DNA of 64,000 nt from positions 186,001 through 250,000 of the forward strand of contig JAQFVV010000017.1 in the NCBI GenBank assembly GCA_028023455.1, in the 5' to 3' direction. The first letter of the stretch is position 1. Each line of letters begins with the position of its first letter. This document shows, piece by piece, positions 1 to 9,244 of this stretch. Source of the DNA: Epiperipatus broadwayi. Lineage: Eukaryota; Onychophora; Udeonychophora; Euonychophora; Peripatidae. The notes under the pieces were generated by a model. That model was not told the origin of the DNA. It worked only from the letters and a program-made list of their open reading frames with translations, and made no database searches. The translations under genes and the position numbers were made by a program.

Positions 1-700
1 ATAAAAATATTTTTAAATCTATGAAGAAAAAGTGAATAGCAGGAACTCTGTAAAATGATATGAAGAAGGTTAATAATAATCAACAAGCTATAACTGCGAA
101 TTGGCAAGAAAAATTATAGAAAAGAAAATAAGTATAAAATAACATTTTGGTGTTGCAAAATATATTATTCCAGCAATAAAAAGAAAAGATACAACTATTA
201 TTAAAAAAAATGACATACAATATATGGATGAGTTCTATAAAGAATTTTATAATAATAGAACAAAAAAATTAAGCCTATCCTAAAATTAATACATCACTTG
301 AATTGCTTAATATTTTAAATGAAGAGATGATACCTACATTTAAATTGAAGAAGAGAAAAGCTTCACAAAGTGCTTGAATTATTATTGATATCTTTAAAGT
401 GAATAAAAAAAATTTAAAAAATATTGGCAAAACTATACATAAAATGTTTAAATGATAAAGATGTCCCAGGTGATTGAAAAAATGTACTACTAATGTCGTT
501 ACTGACTCACTGGCCTCTATTAAATTTATACAAAGTACTTTACCAAGATAATTTTGGATCCAAACTTATCAAAAGAACAAGATATATTTAAAGAGGGTTT
601 AACACAATAGACCATATCTAAGTATTGGAGAAGTTACAAAAAGGATTAATAAATATTAATTGTAGTTATGGAGGTTTATTTATAATACAATTCAAAATAT
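1..700 (+). pseudogene. Decayed fragment of the RTE-like LINE (linker and start of RT)
   Basis: This stretch aligns by eye with about 3950-4650 of the better-preserved LINE copy. Shared blocks include the 'aacattttggt' segment, the 'gataaagatgt' segment before RT and the 'aatagaccatat' segment. Every frame has several stops and indels, so it is a dead copy. It covers the region between the endonuclease and RT domains plus the N-terminal fingers of RT. Homology fades near 690-700. The 5' side runs off the window, so more of the element may lie upstream. Confidence 0.75.
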
Positions 701-1209
701 AATCAAAATAAGAGTAATAATATAAAAATAAAAAATAAATTTTATCTTATATCTAATCATATTTATAATTTTATTTAAATTTTTTCCCAAATAATATAAA
801 TATATATAAATACTCCAAACAAATTTTAATTTAATTAATTATAATATGTGAATGAATAATATATAGAACAAATTAAAAAAATATAATATCATAATATATA
901 AACAGAAAAAAATATATCTTCATAAAAATACTCCATCAATTATATTTATCATAATAATTAATTATTTAAATTTAATAATAGAATATAAAAATTATTCAAA
1001 TTAAAAAAAAATTAAAATTAAAAATATATATCTAAATAATAAATAAAAATCAATATAAAAAAAGAATTTAATAATAATAATATAATCAATTTTTATTTTT
1101 GTACTTATATTAACAGTATAAAATTCAAAAAATTAATTAAAGAATATATTATTTAATTTTAATATAAATATATTTTTTATTATTATTATATAATTTAAAA
1201 ATACAGACA

Positions 1210-1213
<4 letters not shown>
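701..1213. other. AT-rich non-coding stretch
   Basis: Almost pure A and T with many AATT and ATAT runs. No ORF of note, no recognisable repeat family and no structured RNA were seen. Confidence 0.6.

Positions 1214-1245
<32 letters not shown>
1214..1245. repeat. (TA)n microsatellite
   Basis: An uninterrupted run of about 15 TA units. It marks the left edge of a compositionally abnormal block. Confidence 0.9.
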
Positions 1246-1248
<3 letters not shown>

Positions 1249-2411
1249 CAAGACAAGTCGATAAAAAACACACACACACACTCAACAGAAAAATCTCAAC
1301 ATATAAACCTAATACCCCATAAAACTACATATAAAATACAACAATAATTCTAATTAAATAGTAACTCACATAAAATAATAATAGAACATTCTCTAAAATA
1401 ATAAAAAAGAAAATATAATACCAATAAATATTCAAATAATTCCATACCACATAAATATAATAAATTTTACAAAAAAACCATAGAAAAGATTTGAGAAAAG
1501 ATAAATCTCACTCTAAAATTAATTAATACAAACACACACACCATCACCAAAAGAAGAATAGAAGTAACAGAGATTCAACAGAGATTCCAAGACCAAAATT
1601 CCTAACATAAAAAAACATACCAAACACGACTAACACAACTCTAAAAAGAACCTAGATATCTAAATAAATACATCTATAAATATCAACAAATCTATCAATA
1701 CTCCTTTTAATAACAAAGACCCACTAACTAGAATATAACATAGAATAACCCATTTCCACAAATCCAAGATGACATATAAATAATATAAGGATGTCATGAG
1801 GGGCAGAAAACCCTTCAGGATTGATCGCCCCCCACCGAATACTCCGGCAGAAATCCAACACATCTCCCGGAAATTCTCCACCTTTTGTTCCGGAAACCCC
1901 GTCCGCCCCCCTTTAAAAACAAACACTCACGCCCCCCCTCAAACCCCCACTCAACCGAACAAACAAACCTAGAAATTTTTTTTTTTTCCCTCTTCGTAAA
2001 CCTCCCTCTCCCCTGTAATAAAAAACGTACATTTAATCTATTATTCATCTATCGTAATCGACTTCACAGAACTTTGAACTAAAAACTACAAACCAAACCG
2101 TTTCAAAAGAAAAGAAACTATTTATCATTCTCTTTATTTTTGTTTCCGTCATTTTTTTTCGTCACACCTCCTCCATTCCTTTCTTTGTCTTTTTTTTTTC
2201 TTTTCCCGGGGGTTATTTATTTTCCCTTGTAAGAGCTGAGGGAAAAGAAACAAAGCAACAATATATCATGGGGGGGACACGGTTGGGAAACGAGAGCACA
2301 ACACCACGCAACATCCACCTCCCGGCTTTCGGGCTTGACCCGCCTCCGCGGGTTTGCGGGGGTGGTTTGGGGGGGGGACCCTCGCCCCGGGGGACCGAAA
2401 CCGCCGGGGGG

Positions 2412-2413
<2 letters not shown>
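1246..2413. other. Compositionally abnormal block, possible low-quality assembly
   Basis: Between two (TA)n runs the base use differs sharply from the rest of the window. About 1250-1800 is A/C-rich with very little G. 1800-2080 carries many C homopolymers, 2080-2230 is T/C-rich, and 2265-2413 has G and C homopolymers of 6-9 bases. No protein family is recognisable. Short ORFs here, on both strands, come from these skewed runs. Poorly corrected read sequence at a gap edge would explain this; an exotic satellite is the alternative. Confidence 0.5.

Positions 2414-2450
<37 letters not shown>
2414..2450. repeat. (TA)n microsatellite
   Basis: About 18 TA units directly abutting the 5' end of the LINE copy. 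It may be the LINE insertion site. Confidence 0.9.
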
Positions 2451-2453
<3 letters not shown>

Positions 2454-2925
2454 TGCAGAAAGGAGTTTGCTATTAACTGAGAGGAGGCCCTTTGATTCCT
2501 CTTGGAGGCCTTAAAGGAACTGAGCAGTGCAAATTCCTAATGTCCCTCCATACGTTCTTGTCAATGCAGCTGTTATTACTATGTGATTATTCATATAGTA
2601 TATGAACATGAATGGGCTGCTCACCAACATGCATTAGCCAGCATGGTGAGTTTATTGGCTTTTTACCTCTGAGTTTAAGATCAAGAAACACCATGGTCTT
2701 TCTTCTCAGTGTCTGATAAGGCAGAATGAATGTTTGTGTAAATGATAAATATTTTTCCAATACCTATATACAATTATGACAGACAAAAATAAAGCATGGC
2801 CCTTATTTCCAGGAGGCTGTAAAGTCACCAACCAAGGCAGCGGTTGGTGGCCAAAGGCGGAGGGTACTAAGAATCCTCTGATTGCGGACCCAGGCTGCCA
2901 TTTGATGACGATTTTATATTTAGGT
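2451..2925 (+). other. LINE 5' untranslated region
   Basis: Non-coding sequence conserved between this copy and the one starting near 40205. Shared blocks include 'ctattaactga', 'atcagcat/agccagcat' with 'gagttta', and 'cccaggctg'. Conservation across two diverged copies shows it belongs to the element. In RTE elements this region usually carries the internal promoter; that role here is inferred. Confidence 0.65.
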
Positions 2926-3699
2926 ACTTACAACTGCAGATAACTTTCAAGTGAAGGAAGATTGCAAGAATTAGAAGAAGAATTGTCTTATATTAAATGG
3001 GACATTATTGGACTTTGTGAAGTTAGAAGAAAAGGTGAAAAAACAATTGATTTAAAAAGTGGACATATACTCTATTATAAAGGCACACATATTGAAAATA
3101 CAAGTGGAGTAGGATTCATTATAAATAAAAAGTGGAAGAACAATATTGTGGAGATTGATGGTGTATTGGAAAGAGTGGCAAGATTAGTTATACAACTTAA
3201 AAGCAGATACCAAATGCAGATAATTCAGGTTTATGCCCCAACAAGTTCTCATAGTGATGAAGTAGTAGAAGATTTTTATATGGATGTACAAAAGGCTTTT
3301 GATCAGAGTAAACAACATTTTAAAATTGTTATGGGAGACTTTAATGCTAGAATTGGTAGACAAATGAAAGATGAAATTGCTGTAGGTAATTTTGGTTATG
3401 GTAATAGAAATGAGAGAGGACATAGACTTGTGGAGTTTGCAGAAAAAGAAAAACTTTATATTATGAATTTGTTATTTGAGAAAAATGTTAAAAGGAAATG
3501 GACATGGAAGCATCCAAATGAAGGTACAGCAGAATTGGATTATATTTTGACTAACAGGAAATACATATTTCAAGATTGTAATGTCCTTAATAAATTTAAC
3601 ACAGGAAGTGATCATCGATTAGTAAGGTGTAAGTTACATGTTAATGTAAAACTAGAAAGACAAAAATTACTAAGAAAAACAATATTTACAGTTATCTAA
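2926..3699 (+). pseudogene. LINE APE-type endonuclease domain (broken)
   Basis: The longest open piece, 2962-3699, encodes 245 residues beginning at a TTG, not a true start. The domain begins upstream with a 'TYN' motif near 2929, but an in-frame TAA at 2941-2943 separates it. Catalytic motifs of the exonuclease-endonuclease-phosphatase fold are all visible: LCEVR (Glu20), VYAPT (Tyr91), GDFNAR (Asp126, Asn128), DYIL (Asp193) and SDHR (Asp217, His218). In active elements this enzyme nicks target DNA to prime reverse transcription. A frameshift near 3690 ends the frame at TAA 3697-3699 and moves the reading frame into the next segment. RTE family membership is from motif layout, not a search. 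Confidence 0.85.
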
Positions 3700-4520
3700 T
3701 GAATTTAAATTAGAACTTACCAATAGGTTTCAAGTGTTAGGAGATTTTGAACATGATTCAGATTTGAATGAAATTAATATGAAAATAACTGATACACTTT
3801 TAAAAACTGCAACAAAGATAGCTGGTAGAAAAAAGCAGCAATTGACTATTAAAATGTCTACTGAGACCAGAGAATTTATGAAGAAAAGAAGGAATATGAA
3901 GATATACAAAAATGATGTATTAAAAAGAATTGAATATCTCGAATTTTGTAACATGGTACAGAAAAGAGTTGAAAATGATATAAGAAAGTATAACTGTGAA
4001 ATAGCAAGGAAAGCTGTAGAAGAAAATAAAAGTCTCAAGAATGTTAAACAACATTTTGGTATTGGTAGGAAATTTATATCTGCAATTAGAAAAAAAGATG
4101 GAATTATTACTAAAAAGAGAGATGACATCATGAAATTGGTAGAAGATTTTTATCAAGAATTATATAGTAATAAAGAACAAGTACCTCCTATATCTATTAC
4201 ATCTTCTGAATTGCCCAGAATTTTAAATGAAGAAGTGAGACATGCAATTAAATGTATGAAGAAGGAAAGGCTCCAGGAAATGATGGAATTATAATTGATA
4301 TATTAAAAGAAGCAGGTGAAGAAATAGAAACAATTTTAGCAAAGTTATAAACAAATGTCTAAATGATAAAGATGTACCGAGAGATTGGAAGAATGCAGTA
4401 ATAATATTAATATTTTAAAAAGGTGATAAAGAAGATATTAGAAATTACAAACCTATCAGCCTTTTATCAGTTTTATATAAAAATTTTACCAAGATAATTA
4501 CATTTCGTCTACAGAGAACT
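3700..4520 (+). pseudogene. LINE linker and RT N-terminal part (frameshifted)
   Basis: The frame open over 3700-4293 encodes a Lys-rich linker (for example the 'KKRRNMKIYKND' stretch) followed by 'EEVRHAIKCMKK'. This corresponds to the region just before the RT fingers. A frameshift at about 4265 moves the conserved 'KAPGNDGI' motif into another frame, which reaches a TAA at 4348-4350, followed by further stops. 'DIRNYKPISLLSVLYKIF'-type RT motif 1 is recognisable around 4435-4490 in a third frame. The segment is therefore coding in origin but heavily damaged. Confidence 0.75.
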
Positions 4521-5708
4521 TTGGATTTCCACCAATTAAGAAAACAAACTGGATTTAAAAGTGGTTTTAGTACAATAGATCATATCCAGGTATTGAGAGA
4601 AGTCATAAAAAGGACAAATGAATATGAGTTGTCATTATGTTTTGGATTTGTAGATTATGACAAAGCATTCGATTCTATACACATTTCTTCAGTGATTAAA
4701 GCATTGGATCATCAAGGTATAGATCCAGGATATTGTCATATTTTAAAGAATATTTATAAAAATGCAACAGCAACAATTAGATTACATAATGATACTGGAA
4801 AAATCAACATTGAGAAAGGTGTAAGACAAGGTGACTCCATATCTCCAAAACTTTTTACAGCAGTGCTGCAAGAAGTATTTTGTGGATTAAAATGGAAAAC
4901 TAAAGGAGTGAAAGTAAATGGAGAGTATTTAAGTCATTTAGATTTCACAGATGATGTAGCTGTTTTTGCAAATAATGCTTCAGAGCTGCAGAAAATGTTG
5001 CAGGAGTTAGCAGATGAAAATAGAAAAGTAGGACTAAAGATAAGTGTTAAAAAGACCAAAGTAATGTTTAATCGATTTGCTCAAAATATGAAAATAAAGA
5101 TTGATTATGAAGAATTAGAAGAAATTAACAGTTACAAATATCTTGGTCAGATTATTAATACAGATGGAAACATACTGGAGGAAATTAATCATAGAATTAA
5201 ACTTGGTTGGAGTGCTTTTGGTAGAAATAAGTTGATACTAAAAGGAAATATGCCTATGTGTTTGAAAAGGATGGTTTTTAACAAATGTGTTTTACCAGTT
5301 CTTACATATGGATCTGAGACTTGGACACTTAATAGAAGAGCAATACAGAGACTTCAGACCACTCAAAAGAGTATGGAGAGATGTATGTTGGGAGTAACAA
5401 GAAGAAATTGAAAACGCAATGTATGGCTAAGACAATAAACAGGTGTTACTGACCTTATTAAAAAAATTAAAAGATTGAAATGGAGTTGGGCTGGACATAT
5501 TGCTAGAAGAGATGATAATAGATGGACAATTGAAATTTTAAACTGGATTCCGAGAGATTGTAAAAGACCCAGAAAGAGACCACATGTGAGATGGATGGAT
5601 GAAATAAAAAAATGTGCAGGGGTGATGTGGAGAAGAGAAGCTAAAGATCGGAGAAGATGGATTAAACTTGGAGAGAGCTTCATCCTGCAGTGGATTGATA
5701 ATGGTTGA
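4521..5708 (+). pseudogene. LINE reverse transcriptase and C-terminal domain (broken)
   Basis: The open frame 4521-5411 encodes 296 residues of RT palm and thumb. Motif A is FVDYDKAFD (Asp45), motif B is GVRQGDSISP (residues 100-109), and motif C is FTDD (142-145, where FADD is usual). The YKYLG thumb motif is at 205-209, and the 'LTYGSETWTL' motif of RTE-type elements at 261-270. After a TGA at 5409-5411 and a TAA near 5437 the same frame continues to 5708 through a basic C-terminal part (WAGHIARR, RPRKRPHVRW) and ends 'WIDNG' stop. The intact minus-strand fragment at 54796-55211 shows the same end, which confirms the domain. It would copy the element RNA at the nicked target; this copy is dead. 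Confidence 0.85.
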
Positions 5709-5722
5709 TGATGATGATATAT

Positions 5723-5749
5723 ATATATGTGTGTGTGTGTATTTATTAT
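5723..5749. repeat. (TA)n(TG)n microsatellite
   Basis: Short TA then TG run between the LINE tail and the next palindromic repeat. Confidence 0.7.
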
Positions 5750-6041
5750 ACTAAACTTAATGTAATTATAAGGGACTTGAACTCAAACTTTCAACTTTCA
5801 AGCTTTCTACATCTATCCAATCTATCTTATACAACTGATATATTTGACTGCATACATGTGAAGAAGATAAATAGTCTTTAATATATATATATATTTAATG
5901 TTGGACCAGCAAAAAGGGCTTCAAGCATTACATACTCAGATTTTCAATGAAATTAATGGCTGAAGAGTTGGAAAGTGGAAAGGGTGTAGCCTGTTCCTTA
6001 AAGTTTAAAGATTGATTATCCTTAATATAAACTGAGCATTG

Positions 6042-6107
<66 letters not shown>

Positions 6108-6283
6108 AAGATGGAGATGATCTGGATCAACTGATGAATGATGGTTAAGCATGAAATACGTATATTGGAGATCATTTATCTTTTATATATATATGTGGTC
6201 ACATGTTTCAGTTATATAAGATAGACTGGATAAATCTAGGTAGTTTGAAACCTCAAGATCATTATAATTGCATTAAGTTTAGT
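5750..6283. mobile_element. Palindromic repeat family B, full copy
   Basis: The ends are inverted copies: ACTAAACTTAATG at 5750 and its reverse complement ending at 6283, continuing inward with 'caattata'. The arms carry 'ctatctTATACaactgata'-type sequence, and the centre has the family core 'cctta ataTaaactgagcat'. Related copies lie at 15240-15690, 25488-25754, 25775-26205, 27958-28135 and 45150-45575. The arms of the family hold a tRNA-like B box ('gttcaaatccc') and an A-box-like 'atcagtggtatgagatag', so a Pol III SINE origin is likely. A (TA)n run at 6045-6105 expands this copy. Confidence 0.65.
6045..6105. repeat. (TA)n microsatellite inside family B copy
   Basis: About 30 TA units in the middle of the palindromic repeat. 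Confidence 0.9.
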
Positions 6284-6318
6284 ACACACAATATACATAT
6301 ATTTAAATATTACATATT

Positions 6319-6523
6319 CAGCATGTATTCTGCTCATTAAACATCACACGATCACCATTTTTTTTGCTTGCTCATAACTATTATTATAACAAGCAAAACT
6401 CTCCAAACAGTAATGCCACTCTGTGCAAGCCAGAGTAATCAATGGATGCCAGAAAGTTTGTGCCTGTTTTAATAACGGTTATGAGCAAGCCTAAAAAATG
6501 GTGAACATGTGATGTTTAATGTT
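6319..6523. mobile_element. Palindromic repeat family A, short copy
   Basis: Terminal inverted repeats are clear: 'taaacatcac' then 'atcaccattt' and 'gcttgctcataac' on the left, with their reverse complements 'gttatgagcaagc', 'aaatggtga' and 'gtgatgttta' on the right. Between them is only the family core 'aactctcc..cagtaatgccactctgtgcaagcc' and 'atcaatggatgccagaaa'. Longer relatives lie at 14080-14460, 39107-39592, 41380-42547, 50345-50672, 58110-58430, 58917-58995, 59625-60250 and 61550-61865. No coding capacity is present, so mobilisation would have been by another element. Confidence 0.7.
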
Positions 6524-6555
6524 TTATTCTATGTTCCAAACAATATTAATAAGTT

Positions 6556-6930
6556 AGTCAATAATTCTAAGAATGTTATACCTGTCAAGCAGAAAAGTAA
6601 TGTATCAAATTTTTTGTCACTGTATGCTATCATATATAGATGAATCTAGACGCAGTATTGAGAAGAGATTGAGGGAGCATGAATTGTTATATAAGCATGT
6701 AAAATGTAAAAATAATGGTGATTTGATATCTCCTTCAGTTTTCTTTGATCATGAAACAATGTAAATATAAATTTAAATTTGATTTTGAAAATGTGAAAAT
6801 TCTTCATGAAGAGAGAAACCATAATAAAAGAAAAATTACAGAGGCAATTTTTATAAATAGGAATAAAGTGCATTTAATAAATAGACAAGCTGCTAACATT
6901 AAAATACGAGATTTGTGGGATTTGAATTGA
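6556..6930 (+). pseudogene. Penelope-like element remnant, GIY-YIG endonuclease domain
   Basis: Two overlapping frames give the C-terminal part of a Penelope-like retroelement. One (6573-6764) reads 'SYIDESRRSIEKRLREHELL', close to the 'YIGESxRxLxxRLxEH' pattern of GIY-YIG nucleases in these elements. The second (up to 6930) reads 'NHNKRKITEAIFINRNKVHL' and 'NRQAANIKIRDLWDLN', the usual C-terminal block, ending in TGA. A third frame near 6556-6610 supplies the preceding 'NVIPVKQKSNVS' block. At least two frameshifts separate the blocks, and no RT part is seen upstream because the family A repeat lies there. The nuclease normally assists target cleavage. The identification rests on motif pattern alone. 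Confidence 0.75.
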
Positions 6931-7528
6931 TGATGATTGCTTCCACTTTGTTTTTTTTTGTTGTTGTTGCTGTTGTTTTTTTAATTTAATGGCAGTTTAG
7001 GCAAGTTTAAGAAATTAACCGAAAGTACTTCTGTGGATTTAAGGATTGTTTAATTGTTTATAATAGTTTATTACCATTAAATTTATTATTTTTATTATAA
7101 ATATATATATATTAAACCAGTTCATGCTAATTTTTTTCACTTTATTGTTGACATCATCTTTGGCTAAATATTAACATAAACAATTTGTTAAAAGAAAATC
7201 ATAAAAAAAGGTAACAAAATGAACACTGAGTTTTTTTTAATATTATATGCATTTTTTTTCTTAATTAAGTTCATTCATTTGATCTATTGTATGTCATGAT
7301 ATCCATTTGACCAGTTAGGTTTAACTTTTGTTTTAATGTTTATTTATATTTGGCTTTAAATTTTATGTTGTGATAACTGGTTTCTTAGCTTATGTGTTCT
7401 AACATTACCTAATTCTATCACTTAATAAATAACAATATCATGGACTTGAATTGGGATTGGGCCTTATGCTGTGTGTCCTAATTATTGGAAGGGTGTTGGA
7501 GGCATCCATCACAATATATATATATATA
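6931..7528. other. Non-coding gap with T-rich and TA runs
   Basis: Contains a GTTGTT-type short repeat near 6955-6980 and a (TA)n run ending at 7528 that serves as the target of the next transposon. No gene or structured RNA seen. Confidence 0.6.
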
Positions 7529-9244
7529 CACCTGGATCTCATTTTACGCGATAGATAAGTTCCTCAGAAAACACGCGCAAACAAAATTGTGCAAAAATAG
7601 ACATAACTTACCTTGAAAAAGGGGGGATACGGACTGTGATTTTTCAAAAATCGCATAAAAGCAAAGCACCAACATAAAATTACTTTAAAATTCGCGCAAA
7701 AAAAAAATAAGGAAATAAAATATAACTAATAAAAAATTTCAAATTTGAAAAAAATTGATACAAGACAAACTTTTTTTAACTATAATATTTAATTTTATTC
7801 AAAACAATATATTTTTATGCATAATTTATAGTAATTTACATTTTTTATACACGTTTTAATTATTATCGCTATTTGCCATTAATTCTTCAACTGTCTCTTA
7901 CGGGGCTCCTCGTAGACATCTGACGTCACTCTAACTCTGCCAGTTCTTATGCTAAAAAATTCGTTTGATAGGTTTTGAATAGGTTTTTAAAAGTTCTGTA
8001 AAATGGTGCCCTCTTCCGATTTATTTTACAAGTAAAAAATAAAAAAAACGCATTTAAACCTAAACAAAGAAAGAACATCGTTTGTAATTGATTGTTAGTG
8101 AGCTCTCAGCCGAAAAAGACATTCTGATTGGCTGGAAAGAACAAAAAAACCACCTGATCAAAGAAAATAAAGAAAAATGCTGAGATTTTCATTTCGAATG
8201 CAATTTTAAGTATTAAAAAAATATAATTTCAGAAATTAAACTAGTTTTTTAAAAAAAAAACTAAAAAAAAACAAAATTATTTTCGAAAAATATTGAAGAT
8301 TTTAGTAAAAATATTAAAGAAATATTTAAAAGAAATATTTACTTTTCTATAACGTAAAAGTCGACCTTTTTGTTTATATTATAGCTTTTATGTTGCCGAA
8401 ATTGAATATTTTAGAATAAATAAATAGCAATTTATTTTTGAAAGAACTTTCGTTCTCTTCATAACCTGAAAAATTAGTAATATACTTTTTATAAACGTAT
8501 CTGAGTTGAATTTAATATAATAGGCGAATATGTTTTAACAATAGGCTTTGTCTTCAGTTTGTGAGTTGGCCAATTAAAAGATTTGATTTTTACCTCATAC
8601 AACCAATAATATAATTAGCGGTTAAAAGGTTAAACAGGTTCGTTTGCAAACTGGTAAAAAATCAGATTCTTCATAAGAGAAAATACAACTAGTGCCAACA
8701 TCACTCTCATGTTCTGTTAATGGTTTTCTGGTGACAACATAATTAGTAATTAATCTAACAACTAAAAATTAAATTCTTATTTTTGTCTTTAATTTTTTAA
8801 TTTTTAATTTTAATTGTGCCCACTGCTATTACTCACCTTTTAAAAATAAACTTGCAGACACTAAATGATTAATAATTGATTATGTTCTTTTTTAAAAGCA
8901 AAAACAAAATGTGATTTAAAATACAAAATTAACACGCATGATGTTTGAACAAATTTACATTATAATCTTGTAAAATTTAATGTGTGTATACATAAAATGT
9001 GGAAATCATGATTTTAATTTCATTATTGCATAAAATCTTACTATTATAAAGCACTGAAAATATTGAAATTACTAAGATGAAAGTCGAATTCCAATAATGT
9101 GCTATTACTTTCAATATGATGTAAGTGAACGAAATTTATTATTTAAAGTAATAGCACATTATTGGAGTTCGACTTCCGGAGAAACGTGAATTACATAACT
9201 TCAAAATCGCGTTAAATAAATCCGCATAAAAAGAGACCCAGGTG
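7529..9244. mobile_element. Non-autonomous pogo/Tigger-like DNA transposon
   Basis: The element is bounded by terminal inverted repeats of about 23 bp: CACCTGGATCTCATTTTACG at the left and, read on the other strand, CACCTGGGTCTCTTTTTATG at the right, then GCG in both. It lies inside a TA run on both sides, so the target duplication is TA or a multiple. Ends of the form CA...CTC...TTTA(C/T)GCG with a TA target fit the pogo/Tigger branch of Tc1/mariner elements. The 1.7-kb interior has no transposase ORF, so it is a non-autonomous or gutted copy. CpG-containing 'acgcg' and 'ttcgcgc' motifs stand out against the AT-rich background. Confidence 0.65.
9081..9175. repeat. 31-bp inverted repeat inside the DNA transposon
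   Basis: Arms 9081-9111 and 9145-9175 match at 30 of 31 positions with a 33-bp loop. The arms contain 'ccaataatgtgctattactt'. This could be a sub-terminal transposase-binding hairpin or a nested small element. Confidence 0.8.

Larger units (their letters stand above)
2451..5722 (+). mobile_element. RTE-like non-LTR retrotransposon, nearly full length, inactive
   Basis: The element has a 5' region of about 475 bp (2451-2925) shared with the second copy at 40205-41366. It is followed by an APE-type endonuclease, a linker, a reverse transcriptase and a C-terminal basic domain, and ends in a (GATGAT)-like tail at 5705-5717. Tails of short TGA/ATG-type repeats and an endonuclease-RT order are known for the RTE clade. 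At least three frameshifts and several stops break the ORF, so the copy cannot make a full protein. Other copies in the window are 1-700, 40205-45060, 54781-55211 (minus) and 55486-55652. Confidence 0.85.

Noticed and set aside
2268-2480. ORF with Gly- and Pro-rich residues
   Set aside because: It spans G/C homopolymers and a (TA)n run in the abnormal block and crosses into the LINE 5' end.
5363-5683. Minus-strand ORF of 106 codons, with a similar one at 54821-55141 on the plus strand
   Set aside because: Both are antisense shadows of the conserved LINE C-terminal coding region.
6337-6519. TTAA at both ends of the family A copy, suggesting piggyBac
   Set aside because: Other copies continue the inverted repeat outward ('aaaccatcaa') and lack flanking TTAA, so here it is part of the repeat and not a target duplication.
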